Assembly: GCA_965214915.1 (NCBI GenBank)
Contig: CBDCCP010000002.1
Span: forward strand, 1,240,001 to 1,304,000
Source of the DNA: CATQHP01 sp965214915
Lineage (GTDB): Bacteria; Acidobacteriota; Terriglobia; Bryobacterales; UBA6623
DNA: 64,000 bases
Direction of reading: 5' to 3'
The notes under the pieces are model-generated. The model saw only the letters and a list, made by a program, of their open reading frames with translations. It was not told the DNA's origin and did not search any database. Positions 35,955 to 43,146 of the stretch are shown piece by piece. Each line of letters starts with the position of its first letter. Position 1 is the first letter of the stretch. The position numbers and the translations under genes were made by a program.

Positions 35955-36848
35955 TTATAAACGCACGGCGGGCGCCGCCGCGGTTTTTCGATCGGCGACG
36001 ATCCGGTAATGCGGATGATTGCGTATCCACGTTACCGGGTAATCGTCGCCCGGCTCGCCGAGCAGCGCCAGCCGCAGCACGGTGTTCGCCCAGTCGAGGC
36101 CGCGGTCGTTGCGGCAGTAGAGCTCGATGCGGCGGGCGCTCAAGCACTGTTTCATGCCGAGCGTCCAAGCCCGGCGGGGGAAGTTTTCGAGGTCGCCTCC
36201 GACGCCCGCGCGGACCGCATTGATAGTGCGCGTAAATTCGTTGAGCCGAACCAGACGGGGGCCGGAATCGCGCACGCCCTGCTCCGGCTCATTGAACGCG
36301 AGATGTCCGTGAATGCCGATGCCGCCGTAGCAAACTTCGATTCCGCCGGCCTCTTCGATCGCCTCGGCGATCCCGCCGGCGTTCGCTTCATTGGGAAACA
36401 CAACATTCCCGGGCTTCGGCCGCAGTTGCGGGTCGATGGTTCGGAGCCACGAGGCGACCGCCCCTCTGAAGCTCAGCGGGTGCGCTGCGTCCAGCGCGTT
36501 TCCTTCCTCGTCGGCGTAGTCGTCCATGAAGAAGAGCTTGCAGGCCTTCAGGGACGCGCCGTCCCTGTGCAGACGCTCCCGCAGCAACGGATATTGCCCG
36601 ACAGGTCCGTACGGCAGGATGAGCGCCGTCGGTTTTCCCGCGGCATTGTTCGCCTCGACCGTCCCGGCGATGGAGTCCGCAAAATGCCGGTGCAACGCAT
36701 CCAGGCTGTCGACAATCGTCAGACGCCCGCCGGCCTGCCGCAGCAACTCCTCGGTCGCGAGCGCATTGAGCCGTCGAATTTCCGCTGCGCGCGAAGAGGA
36801 CATGAGCAGGCCTGTCTCGGTAGTATGGATGAGTTTATGTTCGCTCAT
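35955..36848 (-). CDS. glucosamine-6-phosphate deaminase-like (NagB family) protein
   Basis: About 297 residues from ATG at 36848 (or ATG 36803). NagB landmarks are present: ALILPYGP at the phosphate loop, FFMDDYADEEGN with the enolisation Asp (MDEY in NagB), and GIGIHGHLAFNEP, where NagB has GNDGHIAFNEP. The Asp of the ring-opening triad (Asp141 in E. coli) is His here, while the following His and the Glu are kept. It is thus a divergent member with altered chemistry or substrate. It diverges from an MFS transporter gene; the two ATGs overlap in a CATG. Confidence 0.78.
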   Translation of the reverse strand: MSEHKLIHTTETGLLMSSSRAAEIRRLNALATEELLRQAGGRLTIVDSLDALHRHFADSIAGTVEANNAAGKPTALILPYGPVGQYPLLRERLHRDGASLKACKLFFMDDYADEEGNALDAAHPLSFRGAVASWLRTIDPQLRPKPGNVVFPNEANAGGIAEAIEEAGGIEVCYGGIGIHGHLAFNEPEQGVRDSGPRLVRLNEFTRTINAVRAGVGGDLENFPRRAWTLGMKQCLSARRIELYCRNDRGLDWANTVLRLALLGEPGDDYPVTWIRNHPHYRIVADRKTAAAPAVRL

Positions 36849-38235
36849 GTCTGACGCCGCAACCGCCCGACAAGCCTGGTATTCCGGGATCACGAAATAT
36901 CAGTGGCTGGTCCTCGTCATCGCTTCCCTGGGTTGGGTCTTCGATGTTTTCGAAGGCCAGATATTCGTCGCGAGCATGAACGAGGCGATGCACGAGCTCC
37001 TGCCGGCGGACGCCACGCAGGATGAGGCGCTCCTGGCCGGCCGGCTCTCCTACTACAACAACATCGCCTTCGGCGCGTTCCTGCTGGGCGGAGCGCTGGG
37101 CGGCGTCTGCTTCGGGATGCTCAGCGACCGCATCGGGCGGGCCAAAACGATGGTGTTGACAATCGCGATGTACTCGGGTTTTACCTTCCTGTCGGCGCTT
37201 TCGCAGCAGTGGTGGCATTTGGCGGTCTTTCGGTTTCTAGTGGCGGTGGGCGTAGGGGGAGAATGGGCGGTGGCGACGGCGCTCGTCGCCGAGGTCTTTC
37301 CTTCGCGGGCCCGCGCCTGGTCATTGGCCATCTTTCACGCGTCGAGCGTGATCGGCACGATGTTGGCCGTCGCGGCCGGCGCGTTCATCGTTGCCGAGCG
37401 CGAGTTCACGTTTGCCGCGCTCGGCGGATTGCAGGTCTCCGGCTGGAGAATGGGCTTTGCCCTGGGAATGGCGCCGGCGCTGCTGATTGTCGCGGTCCGT
37501 CTGACGCTGACTACGGAACCGGAAGCGTGGAAAAGAGCCCGCGGCGCCGGTAAGCCGCGCAGCGCGGGGCGCCTGTCCGACCTGTTCTCGGCCGAAGCCG
37601 GGCGCCGCGCCCTGATCGGCGTCACGCTCGCCGCAGTCGGCTTGGCGACGTTCTGGGGCGCGCATATCTACGGCAAGGACACGCTCCGCCAAGCGGTAGA
37701 AAAAGAATACATGGCGGCGAGTCCGTCCGTTCCCCGCCAACAGGTCATCGATGAAAATTTCGGATCGATCAAGCGCTGGGAAATGCTGGGGATGCTGCTG
37801 GTAACGACGGGCGGCGGTCTCGGGCTGCTCTCCTTCGGCCCTCTGTCGGAACGATTCGGCCGCCGGCCGGCGTTTCTGTTTTTCCATGCGGCGGGGCTTG
37901 TCTCGGCGCTGGCGCTGTTTCAGTTTCTGTCAGACCTGCGCATCCTGCTCGTTGCGCTGCCCGTTTTCGGGTTTTTGACGCTTGGAATGCATGCCGGATA
38001 CGCCGTTTATTTCCCGGAATTGTTCCCCACGCGAGTACGCAGCACCGGCGCGGGATTTTGCTTCAACGTCGGGCGTATTCTGGCTGCTCCGATTCTGTTT
38101 GCCGCCGGGTGGATGCAGCGCGATTGGGGGTTTTCCCTGCGCGATACGGCCTCGCTGCTGAGCTTGCTGTTCGTGGTCGGCATCGCGGTGCTGTTCTTCG
38201 CGCCCGAGACCCGCGGAACGGAACTGCCGGAGTAA
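36847..38235 (+). CDS. MFS transporter (sugar-porter/SV2-like)
   Basis: About 462 residues, 12 predicted membrane helices. The N-half has GGVCFGMLSDRIGRAKTM, the MFS motif A between helices 2 and 3, and the start region holds Asp/Glu in helix 1 (FDVFEGQ). The C-half repeats LSERFGRRPAF. ELFPTRVRSTGAGFCFNVGR near residue 405 is a signature of the sugar/metabolite:H+ symporter families. A large polar loop (residues about 215-300) lies between the halves. ATG at 36847; an ATG at 36829 is also in frame. Head-to-head with the NagB-like gene, so it may import an amino sugar or sugar acid. Confidence 0.88.
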   Translation: MSDAATARQAWYSGITKYQWLVLVIASLGWVFDVFEGQIFVASMNEAMHELLPADATQDEALLAGRLSYYNNIAFGAFLLGGALGGVCFGMLSDRIGRAKTMVLTIAMYSGFTFLSALSQQWWHLAVFRFLVAVGVGGEWAVATALVAEVFPSRARAWSLAIFHASSVIGTMLAVAAGAFIVAEREFTFAALGGLQVSGWRMGFALGMAPALLIVAVRLTLTTEPEAWKRARGAGKPRSAGRLSDLFSAEAGRRALIGVTLAAVGLATFWGAHIYGKDTLRQAVEKEYMAASPSVPRQQVIDENFGSIKRWEMLGMLLVTTGGGLGLLSFGPLSERFGRRPAFLFFHAAGLVSALALFQFLSDLRILLVALPVFGFLTLGMHAGYAVYFPELFPTRVRSTGAGFCFNVGRILAAPILFAAGWMQRDWGFSLRDTASLLSLLFVVGIAVLFFAPETRGTELPE

Positions 38236-38289
38236 CCGCTCCGTGCAAGCGATAATCTCTCGCCCGCTTGCCGGAGCTTGTAGAATACG

Positions 38290-39435
38290 ATGGCAAGGCG
38301 GCAAGCGATGAGCAATCGGACGGATACGGCGTCTCCGACGCGGCGCGCTCTGGTCGGCGGCGGTCTGGCCGCCGCATTGGCGGCGCGGCTGCCGGCGCAA
38401 GAGGGCGCCGCCAAGCTGGGGTTGATCGGCTTGGGCAACCGCGCGCAGCGGCATTTAGCGGCATACCGCGAGTTGGGCGGCGTGGAGGTCGCGGCGCTGA
38501 GCGATATCCAGGGCGACCGCATGCGCGCCGCGCGCAACGGCCCGGCGGCCAATGCCGCGATGTATGTCGATTACCGCGAGTTGATTGCCGACAGGAACGT
38601 CCGGGCGGTAGTGATCGCGGCGCCCAACTATCTGCACGCCGAGATTGCGATTGCCGCGCTGGAAGCCGGTAAGGATGTCCTGATGGAAAAACCCGTCGGG
38701 CTGAATTATGCGCAAGCGAAGCGCGTGGCCGAGGCCGCTCGGAAGCACAAACGCATCGTCGCCGTGGGCATGCAGCGGCACTACGCGGACGACTACCGCA
38801 AGATCATCGAGATCGTACGCGGCGGAACGCTCGGCACAACGCATCTGTTCGCCCTCAACGAGTACCGGGGCGACTGGAACCCGAAAACATGGCGGACGAA
38901 AGATCCGCAATCGGGGAAGCTGGTCCCCTGGCGCCACTCGCGCAGCTTGGCCGGCTCCAGCCTGCTGGAGTTCTCCGTCCATTCCTACGGCTTTCTCTAC
39001 GAAATGATCGAAGCCCCGCTGACAAAATGCTCGGCTGTCGGAGGCGCAATGCACTGGCCGGAACGCACCACTGAAGATGCGATCGCCGTAATCGCCGAGT
39101 TCGGCGGCGTACGCGTGCAACACACATACTGCGGATTCGCACGGGGGGCCGATTGGCAGTTGACGATTGCCGGCGACAAGGGGTCGCTGCAATACGACCG
39201 GCGCAAGGCAGTAGTTCGCTTGACGGGCTCCGATCCCCGAGAGCTGGACCTTTCCGGCGCCCTCGACGGCTTGAGCAACGAAGCGCGCCTTTACCGTGAT
39301 TTCTTTCGCAACATACGCGACCGCTCGCAGTCCGTGCTGAATCCCGACTTCGCAATCGAAGCGACAAAGCTCGCCTATGCGGCCTGGATGAGCATCGACG
39401 AAAACCGCTTCATCACGGACAAGGATTTTGCGTAG
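38290..39435 (+). CDS. Tat-exported Gfo/Idh/MocA-family oxidoreductase
   Basis: 381 residues from ATG at 38290 (ATG 38308 also possible). A Tat signal SPTRRALVGGGLAAALAARLPAQ is followed by the Rossmann motif LGLIGLGNRAQRH. The family motif EKPVGL near residue 137 places the cofactor-binding Lys-Pro. The second domain is the alpha/beta dimerisation/substrate sheet (LFALNEYRGDWNPKTW, EDAIAVIAEFGG). Tat export of such NAD(P)-using enzymes implies that folded protein with bound cofactor reaches the periplasm. First of three closely spaced exported genes (15- and 98-base gaps). Confidence 0.9.
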   Translation: MARRQAMSNRTDTASPTRRALVGGGLAAALAARLPAQEGAAKLGLIGLGNRAQRHLAAYRELGGVEVAALSDIQGDRMRAARNGPAANAAMYVDYRELIADRNVRAVVIAAPNYLHAEIAIAALEAGKDVLMEKPVGLNYAQAKRVAEAARKHKRIVAVGMQRHYADDYRKIIEIVRGGTLGTTHLFALNEYRGDWNPKTWRTKDPQSGKLVPWRHSRSLAGSSLLEFSVHSYGFLYEMIEAPLTKCSAVGGAMHWPERTTEDAIAVIAEFGGVRVQHTYCGFARGADWQLTIAGDKGSLQYDRRKAVVRLTGSDPRELDLSGALDGLSNEARLYRDFFRNIRDRSQSVLNPDFAIEATKLAYAAWMSIDENRFITDKDFA

Positions 39436-39450
39436 GTCGAGGCGGGCGCG

Positions 39451-40293
39451 GTGATCAGCCGTCGTGAAGCATTAGCTATCCCGGCCGCCGCGGGCGTCGT
39501 TGCCGCGCAGACACTTCCGCCGTTGAAAATCGGCCATCGCGCAGCGTCGATGAAGATGGTCGGCAACTTCGATGTCTTCCGCCTGGCGAGCCGGATCGAT
39601 GGGCTGATGGGAGTCGAGCTGCAAATCACGGGCGGTGAGCCGAACTTGTGGGATCTCGACGCCGTCAGGCGGTACAAGCGCGAGGCGCACCGCTGGGGGA
39701 TTCAAATTCCGTCCCTTGCCGGCGCATGGCAGAAAGGGGTTTCGATCAAGAACTCGCCGGTCGCCGGCATTCAGATCGTGCGCGCGATACGCGCCGCGGA
39801 ACTGATCGGCGCTCACATCGTCCTCGTAGCTTTCTTCCGCGACCGCGCGCCCGACATGAACGACGAAGACTCGTACGGTCCGGTCGTCGATCTGCTGCGG
39901 GCCGCCGCAAAGCCGGCGAGAGACGCCGGCGTGGTGCTGGGTCTCGAGAACTCGCTGAGCCCGGCCCATAACGCGCAACTTGTCGACCTCATCGCGGAAG
40001 AAAACGTCAAGGTGTACTACGACGTACACAACATGGCGTTTTACGGCTATCGAACCGAGGCCGTCCCCGGCATCGAGTTGCTCGGCAGGGGCCGTATCTG
40101 CCAGGTCCACGTCAAGAACGAGGCGCGGCTGATCGCAGAACCCGGTCCGATCGACTGGAAGGCCGCGCTCGATGCGTTCCGCAAAATCGGATACGACGGC
40201 TGGTACGTGTTCGAGTCCCGGCACTCTGGAGCGGCCCAACTTATCGATTCGACCGAGCAAAACATCGCTTTTCTGCGCAGCCGGCTGACCTAG
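39451..40293 (+). CDS. exported sugar phosphate isomerase/epimerase-like TIM barrel
   Basis: 280 residues from GTG/ATC-type start at 39451 (translated Met), with a short Tat-like leader SRREALAIPAAAGVVAA. AP-endonuclease-2 fold with expected ligands: VLGLENSL (Glu), VKVYYDVHNMAF (Asp, His), ICQVHVKNE (His) and WYVFESRH (Glu). Related to the cytoplasmic homologue at 22147 only in fold. It is sandwiched between two exported Gfo/Idh/MocA proteins, suggesting a joint periplasmic conversion of a sugar or inositol derivative. Confidence 0.85.
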   Translation: MISRREALAIPAAAGVVAAQTLPPLKIGHRAASMKMVGNFDVFRLASRIDGLMGVELQITGGEPNLWDLDAVRRYKREAHRWGIQIPSLAGAWQKGVSIKNSPVAGIQIVRAIRAAELIGAHIVLVAFFRDRAPDMNDEDSYGPVVDLLRAAAKPARDAGVVLGLENSLSPAHNAQLVDLIAEENVKVYYDVHNMAFYGYRTEAVPGIELLGRGRICQVHVKNEARLIAEPGPIDWKAALDAFRKIGYDGWYVFESRHSGAAQLIDSTEQNIAFLRSRLT

Positions 40294-40391
40294 GCAGCCA
40301 AGCTTGTCGTCCGACCCCAAAATTCATCGCTCACTGCACGAAACTCGCCCGCGAGTGCGGTAAAATCAGCCGATAGAAGTCAGGAGGTCTT

Positions 40392-41711
40392 ATGAATCGC
40401 CGTCGTTTTCTCTCCGCTGCCGGCTCGACCGCCGCCACGCTGACCGCCGCACAGTATTCCCGGGCGCTCGGCGCGAACGAACGCCTGAACGTGGCCGTGA
40501 TCGGCGTCAACGGGCGCGGGAAATCCCATATCCGCGTGGCCGCGGACAACCCCAAGACAGAGGTCGCCGCGGTTGTCGATATTGACCAGGCAGTCGCCGA
40601 GAAGGCGGCGGCGCTGACGGCCCAACAGCAAGGCCGCAAACCCAAGGAGTACAGAGATCTGCGCGACATGCTGCAGGACAAATCGATCGACATCGTTACG
40701 GTTGCGACGACGAACCACTGGCATGCGCTTTCCACCATCTGGGCGGTGCAAGCCGGCAAGGACGTTTACTGCGAGAAACCGGCCAGTCACAACATTTGGG
40801 AAGGCCGCAAGATGGTCGAGGCGGCGCGCAAGCACAAGCGCATCGTTCAGGTCGGACAGCAATCGCGCTCGACCCCGCACAAAATCGAAGCGGTCCGCCA
40901 ACTCCGCGAAGGCGCGATCGGCGAGCTCTACATGGCCAAAGGCCTTTGCTACAAGCGCCGCAAGTCGATCGGCACGAAAAGCACAAGCGCCGCGCCTCCG
41001 GGCGTGGACTACGACATCTGGCTGGGGCCGGCGCAGCCCTACGAGTTCCGCGAAAACCGGTTTCATTACAACTGGCACTGGCACTGGGCGTTCGGCAACG
41101 GCGATATCGGCAATCAAGGGGTCCATCAAATGGATGTCATCCGCTGGGGAATGGGCAAAGACCATCTGCCCGCGGAGGTTTTTTCCTCGGGCGGCCACTA
41201 CATTTACGACGACCAGCAGGAAACGCCCAATACCCAGCAGGCGCTCTTTCACTACGGCGACAGCCAATTGGCCTTCGAGGTGCGCGGTCTGCACAGCGGC
41301 GGCGAGTGCGGTCTGCTCGAAAAAACGGGCGGCGGCCGCAATACGGTCGGGACGCTTTTTTTCGGCAGCGACGGCTACATGGTCGTGGGCGGCAACGGCT
41401 ATTGGACGTACCTGGGCGAAAAACGAACGCCGGGGCCGTATATGGAAAATACCGGCGGCGACGAGACCAAGCTGCACTTCGCCAATTTCCTGAAAGCGGT
41501 GCAGAGCCGGCGGGTATCCGATCTCAACTGCGACGTGCTCGAAGGCCATCTCTCGGCGGCCCTTTGCCACATGGCGAATATCTCCTACCGCATCGGGGGG
41601 CGCAGCTTGAAATTCGACCCCTCTAACGAGCGGTTCGTGGGCGACGCCGGCGCTAACGACCTGCTGAAGCGAGACTACCGCGAACCCTGGGTCGTCCCTG
41701 AACAGGTATAG
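40392..41711 (+). CDS. Tat-exported Gfo/Idh/MocA-family oxidoreductase
   Basis: 439 residues from ATG at 40392, with AGGAGG 5 bases upstream and a TAAAAT -10-like element at 40359-40364. The Tat signal MNRRRFLSAAGSTAATL precedes LNVAVIGVNGRGKSH (Rossmann), CEKPASHNIWEG (cofactor Lys-Pro) and the substrate domain with NWHWHWAFGNGDIGNQGVHQMD. This bacteroidetes/acidobacteria-type subfamily has a conserved GNQGVHQ segment. It completes a three-gene exported cluster likely acting on glycosides or sugar acids. Confidence 0.92.
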   Translation: MNRRRFLSAAGSTAATLTAAQYSRALGANERLNVAVIGVNGRGKSHIRVAADNPKTEVAAVVDIDQAVAEKAAALTAQQQGRKPKEYRDLRDMLQDKSIDIVTVATTNHWHALSTIWAVQAGKDVYCEKPASHNIWEGRKMVEAARKHKRIVQVGQQSRSTPHKIEAVRQLREGAIGELYMAKGLCYKRRKSIGTKSTSAAPPGVDYDIWLGPAQPYEFRENRFHYNWHWHWAFGNGDIGNQGVHQMDVIRWGMGKDHLPAEVFSSGGHYIYDDQQETPNTQQALFHYGDSQLAFEVRGLHSGGECGLLEKTGGGRNTVGTLFFGSDGYMVVGGNGYWTYLGEKRTPGPYMENTGGDETKLHFANFLKAVQSRRVSDLNCDVLEGHLSAALCHMANISYRIGGRSLKFDPSNERFVGDAGANDLLKRDYREPWVVPEQV

Positions 41712-41819
41712 CGGCCCGTGGCAAAAGTCACACGGGCGGCGGACATTTGCGGCCGTCGGCTTCGTCGCCGCTGCGCGGGCCGGAAAGACAGTCGGGGGCG
41801 ATCTCCCGGTGTAACCGGC

Positions 41820-41859
41820 CAGATGCTTTGTGCAGTTGTGACAGATGCTTTGTGCAGTT
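41820..41859 (+). repeat. direct repeat pair, 22-bp period
   Basis: CAGATGCTTTGTGCAGTT occurs at 41820-41837 and again at 41842-41859, separated by GTGA, giving a 22-base period. Tandem motifs of this period are typical of the ends of IS21-family elements, where the transposase binds. No IS21 transposase genes are present, so it may be a solo end left after deletion. Confidence 0.6.
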
Positions 41860-41865
41860 CGGCGG

Positions 41866-42257
41866 TCAGGGTATTGGCGACGCATGGGCCGTTACGCGGG
41901 TGGCGTAGCCGTTGGCGTTGGCGTTGATCTCGTGGGTGGCGCGGACAGCGGTCCAGGAGCCGTCTATCCCCGAGCGGAAGCCGCTCAGTGTCAGCGGGGT
42001 TTCGGCCTGCACGCGGGGGTGCCCGGCGCCAGCGTGAGGCTCAGCGTGCCCGTGCCGCGCTTGAGCACGGCCAGCTTGGCCTGCGCCGCCTCCCGCGCGG
42101 TCTGTTCGTCGATGTAGTTGTGGCGCAGAGAGCAGACCGGCTCGCCGCTGCCCGCCGTGACCGTGCGCCGCCGGCCGGTCCGCATGTCGCACCAGTGGGC
42201 CTCGACCGACTCGTAGCGGGAGCGGCCGGCGGTCAAGATGCGGCCCTGGAAGAACAA
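41866..42257 (-). pseudogene. phage late-control gene D (baseplate hub) remnant, C-terminal part with frameshift
   Basis: The minus strand carries the last ~130 codons of a Mu/P2-like gpD protein. From about 42215 it reads RYESVEAHW, then DMRTGRRR, LRHNYIDEQTAREAAQAKL and LTLAPGTP. It then changes frame at a run of five C near 42015-42020 and continues QAETPLTLSGFRSGIDGSW, then TRVTAHASP to a stop at 41866. Both parts match the gpD C-terminus in order. The N-terminal two thirds are absent, and the broken 5' end abuts another phage fragment facing the other way. Non-functional remnant of a prophage. Confidence 0.7.
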
Positions 42258-42381
42258 GCGCAGCGGGGAGACGGTCGCCGTGCCGGAAGGGATCGATGCG
42301 GGGTTTGCCTACAATCCGGGGTCCGCGGCGACCCGGCGGGCGGAGATTTCGCGGCTGTTCGCGGATCGGCTGGAGGAAGCC
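42238..42381 (+). pseudogene. phage Mu gpF-like head-morphogenesis protein fragment (C-terminus)
   Basis: About 48 codons open in frame with the BrnT-like gene: PWKNKRSGETVAVPEGIDAGFAYNPGS in three consecutive pieces. This matches the conserved tail of Mu-F/SPP1-gp7-type minor head proteins (WRN..TGE.V.VPEGIDPGFAYNPG). The rest of the head gene is missing. Its broken end faces the broken end of the gpD remnant at about 42238, in opposite directions, so an inversion plus deletion of a prophage is implied. Confidence 0.55.
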
Positions 42382-42663
42382 GTGCCGGGCAACGTCGCGG
42401 CTAAGCCCGGAGCAGGATATATCTACGAGTGGGATAACCGGAACCGCAAGAGAAAGCGCGACAAACACGGCGTGGATTTCGCGGCCATGCTGTATTTCGA
42501 GGAAGGTCCGGAGCCGGCGGAGCGGTGGTGGAGCGAAAAAGACGAGGAGTGGCGCTGGGACGCCGACGGCTACATCAACGGCGAACCGCACAGGGCGGTC
42601 TATACCGAGCGCGACGGGCGTTTGCGCATTATCACGTTGTTTCCCTTGGATGAAGAAAAATAA
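42382..42663 (+). CDS. brnT: BrnT-family RNase toxin
   Basis: Predicted ribonuclease toxin of the RelE-fold BrnT family, 93 residues from GTG at 42382, with GGAGG 5 bases upstream. The frame is open back to 42238, but that part is phage-derived. Family pattern: YIYEWDNRNRKRKRDKHGVDF (start strand and KHGV motif), an Ala/Glu region AMLYFEEGPEPAE, and HRAVYTERDGRLRIITLFP (the catalytic Arg region, normally RIISAR). The final RIIS-R motif is slightly divergent (RIITLF), so activity is uncertain. The partner gene begins 10 bases downstream, the usual BrnT-BrnA order. Confidence 0.75.
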   Translation: MPGNVAAKPGAGYIYEWDNRNRKRKRDKHGVDFAAMLYFEEGPEPAERWWSEKDEEWRWDADGYINGEPHRAVYTERDGRLRIITLFPLDEEK

Positions 42664-42673
42664 GCGTGCTACG

Positions 42674-42886
42674 ATGAGTGACCGGATGCCCCTGCCACAC
42701 CGCCGCAAACTGACGCCCGAGGAAAAGGCCAGGATCAGAGCCGGCATAGCCTCCGACCCGGATGCAATCGAGGCGATGAACGCCTCGAAACACCGCCCGA
42801 GCATGGAAGAACTCCGCGAGAAGTTTCCGGTCACCTACAGGAGGACCCTCCGGGCGCTTAAAAAAGCGGCCGCAGGCGACTCCTGA
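42674..42886 (+). CDS. BrnT-associated antitoxin (BrnA-like)
   Basis: 70 residues from ATG at 42674, 10 bases after brnT. Highly charged (RRKLTPEEKARIRAGIASD, then ASKHRPSMEELREKFP and a Lys-rich tail), as expected for an antitoxin. The usual BrnA C-terminal ribbon-helix-helix signature is not obvious, so the call rests mainly on position. It would neutralise BrnT and repress the pair. A strong hairpin terminator follows at 42896. Confidence 0.55.
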   Translation: MSDRMPLPHRRKLTPEEKARIRAGIASDPDAIEAMNASKHRPSMEELREKFPVTYRRTLRALKKAAAGDS

Positions 42887-42895
42887 CCCGCGACG

Positions 42896-42924
42896 CGGCC
42901 GCAGCGGCGCCGCGGCCGTTTTTT
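42896..42924 (+). terminator. intrinsic terminator after the BrnT pair
   Basis: A perfect 7-bp stem CGGCCGC (42896-42902) / GCGGCCG (42912-42918) with a 9-base GC-rich loop is followed by six T (42919-42924). It starts 9 bases after the antitoxin stop, and the 7-bp tandem repeats at 42925 begin directly after the T run. Confidence 0.75.
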
Positions 42925-42960
42925 CTTCCACTTTTCACTTTCCACTAGCCACTATCCACT
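42925..42960 (+). repeat. short tandem heptad repeat, 5 units
   Basis: Units CTTCCAC, TTTTCAC, TTTCCAC, TAGCCAC and TATCCAC followed by T: period 7, the longest block of this repeat family in the window. It is purely intergenic and directly downstream of the terminator. Confidence 0.75.
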
Positions 42961-43009
42961 GTACGCGGCTGCGACGGTACGGCAGCACAATTCAACTTTC
43001 GTCCAGTCG

Positions 43010-43045
43010 CAAACCATGTGGCCAATCGTTACAAACCAAGTGGCC
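43010..43045 (+). repeat. second direct repeat pair, 22-bp period
   Basis: CAAACCATGTGGCC (43010-43023) and CAAACCAAGTGGCC (43032-43045) differ at one base and recur with a 22-base period. The sequence differs from the pair at 41820, but the period is the same. The complement (GGCCACTTGGTTTG, GGCCACATGGTTTG) has the look of IS21-family end repeats. No transposase genes are adjacent. Confidence 0.6.
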
Positions 43046-43146
43046 GCGTACACTCCTGGCCGAGCGACCGCAGGAGCCCCCCGCGCCGCCCACGACGCTT
43101 TCACCGCAGACTTGTTTGGTTAAACTGCTGCTAGAATCGCTCCGGC

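Noticed and set aside
41866..42834. Single 322-residue minus-strand frame across the phage scar
   Set aside because: Only its last ~50 residues resemble phage gpD; the rest is antisense to BrnT and its antitoxin.
41820..43045. CRISPR array
   Set aside because: The repeats occur only twice each with 4- or 8-base gaps and no spacers; no cas genes are present.
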